A DNA stretch of 64,000 nucleotides from Aldrovandia affinis (lineage: Eukaryota > Chordata > Actinopteri > Notacanthiformes > Halosauridae), in NCBI GenBank assembly GCA_029706075.1, contig JAINUG010000026.1, forward strand, positions 4,261,001 through 4,325,000, read 5' to 3'. Numbering within the stretch: position 1 is the first letter of the stretch; every line of letters begins with the position of its first letter. Both the position numbers and the translations under genes were made by a program. Of this stretch, positions 36,451 through 45,379 are shown in pieces. The notes under the pieces are model-generated. The model worked only from the letters and a program-made list of their open reading frames with translations. It was not told where the DNA came from and ran no database searches.

Positions 36451-39095
36451 CTGTGTAGAACACAATCAATAAAGGCATCTGCAAAAAAGCTGCCAAGAAG
36501 AGAGGTGCCTCTCTGCATATTGCCATCTTCTAATCATATCTACAGGTAAGTACCATTCTTTCTTCATCAGTTTGGTGCAGATGGAATCTTCACTTCTAAG
36601 TTCTATGCTTGACACATGAAACTGTGTAATACATTGTAACTGGGAAAGGTGGATGCCCAGTTAACAGAAGGTTAGTTAGAAGTTAGAGGTTAGCTCAACA
36701 ATATGATTCACAAAAAGACAACAATGAGTCATACCTGGTGGGAGAGTGGGGTTGCATGTTATCAGTGACTCACTGATTTTACCATATTACCTTCTTTGGT
36801 TGAGAGTAAAGTCGTTTTATTGGCTCAGTGACTAGTAGCATATGGTAGCTGTACAAATTATGGGGGAATGAAGCCTCATTCTGCCAGCACTAGTGCAGCC
36901 AAACCCAAAACCAGCCCTTGTGCTGGATATCTGCTCTCCCTGACCAACAGAAGACAACAAAACCTGTTTCTTAGAATATTGCGATATGGCAATTAGGTAA
37001 TATGGCTTTTACTGTAAAGGAGTGGTTAAAAGCCAATGGCCCATAGAAATGGTTCCAGAAGTGCAACTAAAATCATCCAATTTTACTCCTGTAAAAATAT
37101 GAAAAATTAAAATACAAATGGCAAAGAGTTCTGAATAGCCAATAATCAGTTTAAAGTGGTCTCTCTGAAATGACCCTATAGATCTACAACAAGAAGTGCA
37201 TGCTTTGTTTGTGCACAATCATAAATCTCGGTTCAGGGTAAAACCAATACCATAAAGTTATGGCCCCAGAGGGGAGAGTTTGGAAAGTAATGCACAGAAT
37301 AGAACAATTTCATGCTAAATGAAAGATGAAACCCATAAAAGTGGCTGATAAAGGTGTAGATGCATTGGGCAAACATGCCATAGCCTGGGGTTTGAAGAAT
37401 GGAGGAGGGGTCTGAACATGTGAGGTACCTCACTCAGCACTGCCCTGCCCTGTACATATAAATGCTATATGCATTGCATTACCCACCCCCGACTGAAACA
37501 AAAACATTTGTTTGCCCACAGTACTTTAGCACATAGGCTTCCCTTTATCATTTCCTCTGTCCTACCCAAGCCAAGCACATTAGGGTCTTTTCAAGATGGT
37601 TTGGCAAGAATGAAGTGGCCATTTCCTGCTCCCAATGAAGGTGGGGTGGGGGGCAGGATCTTATCTTTGCAGACATCTGAAGACTTTGGAGACATCTTTG
37701 CACAGCTGCTACCTTCTCTCAACGGTGCAGTGACTCACATGCAGTACTAAATGTACCATCACACATCTCACAAAGGACACTACTGGGATATTGAGGCTTC
37801 CCCCATGGACACCACATTTTTGCAAGTAAGGCAGATAATACCTGGCACACTTTCCTGAGCACACCCAGGCCAGATGAGTCCCACAGTTAAATGGTGATTC
37901 TTGTTTTTTTGTGTGTGTTTTTGCAACAGATGTACATATCCTGAATATAATACATAAGTCATTGCACTTGGTCCAAACAATCTAAGATCAGATTTGGACA
38001 TCTAGCAGTTCCCATTGGAGTTAGTGTCAACCAAATGAGGCCACATTCCCCTATGATATTTGCTAAACTTTCCACTGATACAGTGAACAATGATCCTGAA
38101 AGTAGCAACTGTTATTTTTCTTTAATTTGTCACTATATGAAATCGATTACAAAACCTTGACTGTAAACAGCAACACTGTGGAGACATAAGCCCACACATT
38201 ACAACAAAACAACGTTTAGCAAATTCCTCTGTGTCATGGGAGATTCTATCACTGTTCATCATCACTACTCGACAGAGCAGCCAGTGAGAGAACAATAATA
38301 ATAATTGCCCTACAGCATGAACAATAATTCAATAGCACGTGCTGTAAGACAAAACTTCAGAAAAGAAATAATTCTGCATTTTACTTTGGTATATTTGGTA
38401 TATATATATAAAATCCTCTAGCATGCAAACATTTTAAGTGCAGGTTGTACTGTGCCAAGGGCAACATTTTAACACTGCTTAAATGAACCCATGAGCCCTG
38501 GAAGAGATGAGTTCGTTTGTGAACGTGTTATGAGCTTGTGTGACAGGAATGCAGGGCAGACGGGGGAGACAGCACACATTACTAGTGCTAGAAACTGGTG
38601 CGACACTCACATCAGTAGCCCTGAGTTTTTGAAGGCACTATAAGAGGACGAGAGGTAGAAACAATACACCCTTAATAGAAAAAATGCAATGTTGGAGCAA
38701 GCAATGATGGTTGCAAAATCAGACCCATGGAACTGGATACAAAAATAGAGACTGGCTGAATTCCTGGCTGATATGATAACTAGCTAGCATTCAAATAATT
38801 AGTTACAAGGATGATTAATTCCAATAACTACAATACCTCTGTAGGTCCAAATATTGAAAACTGAAAACAATTCAGTCTGACTGTGAGCTGCCTCTGGTGC
38901 ATTAACCACAATGGTTTTGGTGCTACATTTCTGATAGCAGCTGCTATTGGGATCAGCCAGAATGGACGTATATATCAGTGAAACACAGAGGGGTTTGGGG
39001 GGTCACAAGCTTTACATCAGAGATGTGAAAAAAATGCTTTGAACAAGTGCCTGATAACCACTGATAACATGAACTGGCCTTTTGTTCAGCTGGCA
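36451..39095. other. Intronic sequence, no gene recognised
   Basis: Includes one copy of a dispersed repeat (36755-36890). Frames such as 37469-37750 and 37780-38001 carry no domain motif and no convincing splice sites. Confidence 0.4.
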
Positions 39096-39300
39096 GTGTA
39101 GTGTAATGGTTAGGGAGCTGGGCTTGTAACTCAGAGGCTGCAGGTTCAATTCCCAGGTGGGGCACTGCTGTTGTACCCTTGAGCAAGGTACTTAACCTGA
39201 ATTGCTTCAGTAAAATATCCAGCTGTATAAATGGATTGTATGTAAAGATGTAAGTCGCTCTGGGTAAGACCGTCTGCTAAATGCCTTAAAATGTCAAATA
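39096..39300 (+). mobile_element. tRNA-derived SINE
   Basis: The best copy of the window's main SINE family. The A box is tagtgtaatggttaggg (from 39099), and the B box ggttcaattcc (39143-39153) is a perfect GGTTCRANNCC. Next come gtacccttgagcaaggtact and ttaacctgaattgcttcag, then the 3' core gtaagtcgctctgggtaaga with cgtctgctaaatg. It is close to V-SINE-type fish elements in its 3' core, and was probably mobilised by a partner LINE with the same tail. Confidence 0.82.
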
Positions 39301-39677
39301 TAATGCAAACAGTGGAAACTCTTTTACTGATTTTTTTTGTGAAAGTCTGAAATGATCTAATGGAGCTAGGACACTTCCTCGTGTTCAGAACATCAGTGAG
39401 GATCCCGCGCTTCAACACAACACCGATTCAACACAAGGAACACGTGAAACAACAATATCTAGGAAATGCATGGAAAAATGTTGCAGGATCTTTGACTGGT
39501 CAGGACCTCTCCCTCATCAGACATTTGTGTTCTTTAATTGAGCTCCCCTATCCCCATCACAGATAGACCCTGAGGTGGATGCTGTGTATTTTTCAATATA
39601 TTATAATAAAGTATTTTTCAGTAACATACTTTATACTGAAATTAAACCAAAACATGAAGCCTTTAGGGCCATATAAT

Positions 39678-41645
39678 TAAGGGCATGTGTTTTTCACCAC
39701 CTCTGTCAGGAACCTGCAGTTCCATCCTCCAACACCAAGAGGTTGATGGAGGACTTTCTGAAGCTACTTGTTAAGCAATCAACGCATTATGATCTCAAGT
39801 AATCATTCAATTTACACAAATAAGGTGTGTATTGCAGTGTAGTAGACTAGTCAGCAGTTGGCGCTGCACACAGCTACACATAATCATACTGATTGATTTG
39901 TAAGTAGGCTACTGCTTTTAATTGTGAAAATATGTCTGTTGACACTTCCATAGGATATATCATGCCCGTCCTGGAGCAAATAAACTGATATGTTGAAATG
40001 AGTGGGCGGATATTTTTAAAGCGCATTAACTTTTGAACAATAATAACAATTGAAAACAAAAGGCTATTTTTTTGACAGGCTAAAAGCAAAATAAAATGAT
40101 AAAGAACAAAAATTTTATTGATAGGATGCCTTGATTTTTCAAATTCAGTTAAGGAGCACAATATTTTATATTTTGGTGTTGAATTTAATCATTGTCAGAG
40201 CCAGTTGAATTAATCTTGGTCTGTTTTAACTGTTCGGGGTTGAAGTATGCGTTGAGTTTGACGGTGACTTGACTGGATGTTTTTGTGCATTGTCTGTTTA
40301 TTGATCCATTTTTTCTGTGCACCTGCTGTGCCAATGTTCAGTATTCATTGACCAGATCCTCAATTTTATTGTAAGTTTGGTGAAGTCAGATTTTTAGACT
40401 CTCAAACGATTTAATCAGGTTGTTCAGAATATTGCTGCGTTTAGAAATAATAGACAGCTGTTCCTTCAAACCTTTTCTGTCCCTCAGCAATGCCATAATT
40501 TCTGTCAGCACAGCTGTATTAGGTGAGATGTCTAACTCATATTTTACAAAGCTGCTGTGAAAATCGATGTACTAAGCATGGTAGGCCACAGATACATACA
40601 AAGTACCCCAATGCGTCTTACATGGCTCAGGTAGCAGCTTTATTGCTGTTTGGGTAGTTGTGTGTTTAAGACGCTCCAAATACCGATGCTTCCTTCTTGG
40701 ACAATGTTTGAATACCTTCTTCATTGTTGCTTCATTGTTTGTCAATCTTTGGGAAATTGTCTGCCCATATATTGCAAGCAAGTGCTAAAATATGAGCATT
40801 GCATGTGAAATGGACAGATTTTAGAAATAAGCCCCACAGAATATAATCGTAAGCCTTAACCATGTAGCTTGCGTTATCCGATACAAAGCCTGTGATATTG
40901 TGTATATCCACTTCCTATGCATTTGAACTGTTAACAACGGCCTCTTCCACTGTGGAGTGATTGAGAGATTGTAAGTACACAGTATCTGCCAGTACCACTT
41001 TCAAATAATCTATTCCGCTTTGTAACATAAAAAATGGGTAGGTTCCTAAACATAATGGTCATTTCACTAGCAATTGGAATTGCCCCACCATTCATTACAT
41101 GCTTGTTTAAAAAAGCTAGTATTTTGGGGTTGTACATTTTCTCAAGGGGAATATTTGCGCTAACAAAAGCCTCTGTCAAATCGTAAATGACGTCATGTCT
41201 CCTCTCCAGACTGTCATTTCGTTTTTTTACAGCGGATGTCCCCTCGCCCCTGTTCAATGTGATCTTTCATTATTCCTGATTCAATTACTTCAAATGCTGG
41301 TCTATTGTTGCTTTTTTAGTGTGTTGTAAAATAAATTGCGGCTATCGGTGTGCAATGTGCCAGGCAGATATTGTTCTGCTCTTTCAGTTAGAGTTTTCCT
41401 CAGAGTTCTCTTTGATCTGGTTGAAGCCTCCATGTTTAGTTTTATAGAAACTCCCCTGTCTGAAACAATGTCAATTTGTAGACTTGCCCCCTTACACCAA
41501 CACTCAGATTGGCACTTAATTGTATAATTGTTCTTAATAATGTTCATTTGAGTAATTGGCACTAATTACTGCCTACAGCGACAACTTGAGGATCAGAAAG
41601 AAACTGCAGCTTCTTAAGAGAGGTGGTGAAAAATGCATGCCCTTA
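39678..41645 (-). mobile_element. hAT transposon with CGGBP1-like transposase, decayed
   Basis: Ends taagggcatg (39678) and catgccctta (to 41645) lie in inverted terminal blocks of about 26 bp that share ttttcaccacctct. They are flanked by an 8-bp target duplication with one mismatch, catataat (39670-39677) against catatgat (41646-41653). At 1968 bp it still spans most of a transposase gene on the minus strand, but in at least three frames. A full hAT transposase of this type would need about 600 codons. Confidence 0.88.
40572..41562 (-). pseudogene. hAT transposase remnant (CGGBP1/ZBED-like group)
   Basis: Pieces in order on the minus strand: 41302-41562 (N-terminal, basic TRSKRTLRKTLTERAEQY), 40931-41257 with ANIPLEKMYNPKILAFLNKH and VMNGGAIP, matching the CGGBP1-like N-terminal domain of hAT transposases, then at about 40840-40920 VSDNASYMVKAYDYILWGLF and VHFTCNAHILALA, the conserved catalytic-core block with an Asp and the CNAH motif, and finally 40572-40781. 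Frameshifts separate the pieces. The family moves DNA by cut-and-paste; this copy cannot. Confidence 0.8.
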
Positions 41646-41653
41646 CATATGAT

Positions 41654-42645
41654 ATAAACCTGTCGGACCAAAAGCAGCCTTTTCTAGATTTACAGAATTA
41701 CCACTGAGAACTCATCTTCAACATGGACTAGCTTTTGGACCTTGCCTTTTGATCTATTGGTTGGCCTTTAATCTGGCCTTTATAAACATCTAGGTTCTAG
41801 CCTTGGTTCTGTAATCCTTAGGAATGCTTAACGGTTTCTTATGAACACCCATATTCTTGTGCCACAGGCCACAAAGCCATTAATTATGACATTTATTAAA
41901 CTATCTTATCAGAATCATTAAGCCCATGTACCAGAATGCAGAAATGCATCTATGAGTGCCTCTGTTCAAATCTAAAGGGACAGAAGAACATCCAACCCAG
42001 GGTCTATGTGATTGGGGTTCTAATTCATGTTATGAGCAGGTCAGTTTATCTGCTTGGTAGTCCAACTAAAGACAACTGTCAAGAGCTGTAACCAATTAAA
42101 CTACTGTACCAGCTTATATTTTGATTTGTATTTAATTTGGGAGAATATTCTTAGTACTGCATGCTCATCTACAGCTGCCCTGTCCTTGTTTCTCTTCCCA
42201 CTCTATTTCTCCTTCTATCGTCATGCATCCTGGAACACTCTTATCTGGCCATGGGGAACATTCATTACCCCACCATATCTAATAAGGAGGCCAGCTTTTT
42301 CCTCAGGAAAGAGGAACAATCACAAAAACCTTTAGTGACTTGTCTTCACTGTCACACCATTCGCACATCACCTTCTCAAATGCCGATTGTGAGGGCTCTC
42401 CTACACCTTACCCTCACTTCTCATAAAACCACCAGCTGGGGTACACAAGTTGAAGATACAGTCAGGAACCTCAATATAGCTTTGTTTTACAACTAACTGC
42501 TGTGTTTGCAACCTTTTAAAATGTTATTACTTATAAATAGTAAATCACTGAAGAGCACTATATATTGCACTAAATGTAGGAACGAGTCAGGCTACATTAC
42601 AGGGGTGAAAACACCACCAGACGTGCTAAAGTGAACATAACTTAC
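41654..42645. other. Intronic sequence next to exon 2
   Basis: No repeat or gene recognised. The frame at 42161-42496 has no domain and overlaps no splice signals that could be supported. Confidence 0.4.
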
Positions 42646-42697
42646 CGCGTACACTTCAGGCGTCAGAATGCAGAAGGCTAGAGCGAGTATCAGAAAC
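42646..42697 (-). CDS. col4a2/col4a4/col4a6-like: Collagen IV alpha chain (even class), exon 2: signal peptide core
   Basis: A 52-bp exon with a strong acceptor on the minus strand (ttctctcttacttctcggcag before it) and a perfect donor gtaagt after GCG. Joined to exon 1 it completes a Val codon and encodes FLILALAFCILTPEVYA. This is the hydrophobic core and the small-residue cleavage site (V-Y-A) of a secretory signal peptide. Cleavage there would expose GGKK, the mature start encoded by exon 3. Phase: two bases of the first codon come from exon 1; it ends in phase 0. The product is exported to basement membranes. Confidence 0.85.
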
Positions 42698-43282
42698 CTG
42701 CCGAGAAGTAAGAGAGAAGCACAATATAAATATTTGGACGCATCATATTAAGCAAATGAGAATGAAAAAGCATTATGATGATAAAACACTTGCCTCAGGT
42801 TTTTTAGGTTTGTCCTGTGTTGAAGCTGCATTACCCCGTCTGTCCGAATCTCAAATTTCATTTCTGTCCCCCGGACCTCTTCATCCAGTATGGTCTGGCG
42901 TTAATGCATGTCAACCTGAGATGCACTTTTTACACAACATTAATAAAACCCCGTTTGTTCCACCTTTATAGGATATACTGACCACCACTAAATGCAAAGA
43001 CAACAAATGTTTACGGCCACGCTGCATTTCCGACATCATTATAAAGGTATATTAGGTATATTTACAGAAAATTAAATAACGCTATAATTATTGACCAGGA
43101 ACGAAAGCAAATCCAATGTCTGAATCGGATGTGTATTCCCTGTGCTCACCCTATCCTCTGAATGTCTTTCTAGCACACGAGTTTCGCAAAATCATAAGTG
43201 TTCATATTCTTAGCTGTGTTCAATCAAGTCATGTAACTGCAAAGTTAGCGGATTCATCATATGAGTAGTAAATCAAACTTAC
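42698..43282 (-). other. Intron 1 of the minus-strand collagen IV gene
   Basis: 585 bp from donor gtaagt (43277-43282 on minus) to acceptor cag (42698-42700). It contains an overlapping open frame on the plus strand at 42756-42971 with no domain. No repeat recognised. Confidence 0.75.
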
Positions 43283-43320
43283 ACTAGTGGTGCGGTTTCA
43301 CTGTCTCCAATATCTTGCAT
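43283..43320 (-). CDS. col4a2/col4a4/col4a6-like: Collagen IV alpha chain (even class), exon 1 coding part
   Basis: 38 coding bases give MQDIGDSETAPLV, with the last Val split by the intron (ends AGT|gtaagt). The Met at 43318-43320 is chosen because inverted CCAAT boxes lie just upstream (43386-43390). The frame is, however, open further upstream to an ATG at 43572, which would add 84 residues with no recognisable motif. The acidic, non-basic start before the hydrophobic core is unusual for a signal peptide. The gene runs right to left, away from the plus-strand partner that starts 446 bp away. Confidence 0.75.
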
Positions 43321-43765
43321 CCAGGGGCGCGATACTACTGGGAAGGACACACTCAGCTCAGGTACCGAAAAAGTATCCCGCGCGACCAATGAAAATCCGC
43401 GATGGAAACGTATTTTCACTGAACTAGACGCAAAATAAGGTGCTAAAACAGCAAAGATTGGTTCGAAACTGTTCGAGCAATAGAGAAATGCAAATGCTGG
43501 TTTGTTAGATAGGGTTGTCTCCGCAAACAAATGAGGGTGGTCATGCCCGGGGGGGCTGGCCGCTGAAATCATCTAGAAGAAGTTAGTTTGAACAAAAGTC
43601 ACAACGGCACAGTGAGTGTAAAGATGCAGCCAAACGCAGGTTATAAACTGCAATAAAAACATATATATTACGGTGGCCGAAGAGAAGAATAAACAGGTGA
43701 CAGGGTGCCCTTTTTGGTCATTCTGCTGATTTGTAAATATATTAATTAGACTGTGCGCCATCATA
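43321..43765. promoter_or_regulatory. Bidirectional promoter of a collagen IV gene pair
   Basis: 445 bp separate two divergent start codons. Visible elements are CCAAT on plus (43386-43390), an inverted CCAAT attgg (43457-43461), an octamer atgcaaat (43488-43495), a G-rich patch cccgggggggctgg (about 43547-43560) and TATA-like tataaa on plus (43642-43647, 119 bases before the plus ATG). The local CpG content exceeds that of the flanks. Collagen IV genes in vertebrates are arranged head to head around such shared promoters. Transcription start sites are inferred, not seen. Confidence 0.7.
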
Positions 43766-43825
43766 ATGCTGCTCCTGAACTTGATACTTATATTCTGCCT
43801 CGGTATACAAGCGACAGGAGCTGAG
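43766..43825 (+). CDS. col4a1/col4a3/col4a5-like: Probable partner collagen IV alpha chain (odd class), exon 1: signal peptide
   Basis: ATG with A at -3, then 20 codons encoding MLLLNLILIFCLGIQATGAE, followed at once by the donor gtgagt. It has a hydrophobic core and a small-residue region (ATGA) typical of a cleaved signal peptide, and ends in phase 0 as exon 1 of odd-class collagen IV genes does. The exon alone does not prove the family; the call depends on the head-to-head position beside the even-class chain. The next exon, expected to encode a Cys-rich CDC-x-G-x-KG segment, was searched for on the plus strand to 64000 and not seen, so intron 1 exceeds 20 kb. Confidence 0.65.
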
Positions 43826-45024
43826 GTGAGTATATTTATTAATATGTTTACCTTTTTAATTATGATTATTATTGTGAGCTTGAGGTAGCCTATTCATTTC
43901 GACTCATGCAAAATGCTTTTATAGAGTTTACCTTGACAGAACTCTTTCCTAGAACTAGTTCCCTCCAAGGATATCAGGGCAGTAGAACTAGGATATTGAG
44001 TGGAGGCTAGACTAAGAGAGTGAGAGTTGTATTGTTAAAGAAATGCACAATTTAACGTCATTATACTTACTGGAGCAGCGCTATCCGCTATGTAATAAAT
44101 ACTTATCAGGGATGTGCATTCATATGTCAAGAGGGTATGGTTCAACTTCACCCCCAAACCTAGGCGTACATTTCTAAAGGCTTAACACCTATTTAAGCGA
44201 TATGGGGGAGATATTACGAACAATGCTTGTGTAATTTGGTATCCTCACGCATCCTTCACGTTTCCTTAAGTCACGAATTAACATTGCAACTAATTAAGAT
44301 TGCATGTAACACTACTTAAGATAATACTTTTTATAATTCATGATTCAATCCATGAATCGCACTTGATGACTTTCCGAGCTGTCGTGTTTCTTGTTAATAC
44401 AAGGATATGTCCTTAGTGTTGATCACTGCTTTGGGTGTAATAAGCAAATATGACACATGCACAATATTAGCTACACGTGACAAGTAAAGTGCGTTTGTGG
44501 TTTGGGAAATTAGGGAGTAATTACATGAACATTTGCGCTGCATATGCACAGTATCTGTGGCAGCTGGAAATCTGTTCTCCGTCCGTTTGCTGAGAGCTCA
44601 CCCAGCTTCCAATAAAACATCCGCACAACCTCGCGGTGAAGTGAGGTTAACGTTTCTGTGATATGGTGAGAACGTTACCCATGTAGACAGGCTCTCTGCT
44701 CTGGTTTGCACACTGTAATAATGTATGGTCAAGATGCAGCTCAGATAGATGACCATGCCTGCTTCCTCCATCCTATGCATTTTACCAGATGGACATTCAG
44801 ATTTTTGCCATTGTACCCTGGTATCTTGAGGGAATTATATTGTTTACCACTAAAACATAGTTTCCTCAAAATGTATACTTTTTTAAAATTCGGACAGGTT
44901 TCCTTGGGTTAATGCTGTAATTTACCAGTTGTTGACAGTTAAGGATGTGCCTCTTCTGATCAGTGCTAGCACTCCTGCAGTATGCTGTGTGACTTGTAGT
45001 GTTGAATTAAGTAAGTATTGAAAG
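43826..45024 (+). other. Start of intron 1 of the plus-strand gene
   Basis: Begins gtgagtatatt. No repeat or further exon recognised in this stretch. Confidence 0.55.
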
Positions 45025-45028
45025 ATAT

Positions 45029-45375
45029 TGTAGCGATGCTCCCGGTGAGGTAGCTTGCTAGCCAACCAGGGTTGGAGGAATACAGGCGGACACAATAGGT
45101 CACGTTGAACTGCTGTGAAAGGCATTTTATTATCATTGTTGGTGGGTAATAAGGAGAGCCACTAAAATAACAAACAGTACTACAGCTTTCCGTGCAGCCG
45201 CAGTCATTAAAACATGCATCTCTCAGATGGACTACTGGAAGAAGAGTGCAAACTGCTAAAAACCTGTACTTTTATATCAAACTCTATAGTGCCCCCCCAA
45301 TTAACTAACTAATAGAAGTTGTTAACAGAGAAAATGTGTGGGCCTGGTCACACTGTCCATCCTAGGGTTGCTACA
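45029..45375 (-). mobile_element. Solo LTR, 347 bp
   Basis: Ends TGTAGC and GCTACA form a perfect 6-bp inverted repeat, flanked by the 4-bp duplication atat (45025-45028 and 45376-45379). On the minus strand it reads U3, then a TATA box (gatataaaag, from about 45269-45278), then a poly(A) signal aataaa (45126-45131). So it is in minus orientation with a short U5. No internal region remains. The LTR is unlike the one at 12382 and unlike the Gmr1-like LTRs here. Confidence 0.85.
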
Positions 45376-45379
45376 ATAT

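Larger units (their letters stand above)
21604..42645 (-). other. Intron 2 of the minus-strand collagen IV gene (about 21 kb)
   Basis: Lies between exon 2 (donor gtaagt at 42640-42645, read on minus) and exon 3 (acceptor at 21604). It holds a Tc1 half, a 5S-SINE, tRNA-SINEs, minisatellites and a 2-kb hAT. No host exon was recognised inside it. Confidence 0.75.

Noticed and set aside
39849..39862. Second CTCF-like motif (tcagcagttggcgc)
   Set aside because: Two mismatches to the consensus, and it lies inside the decayed hAT element.
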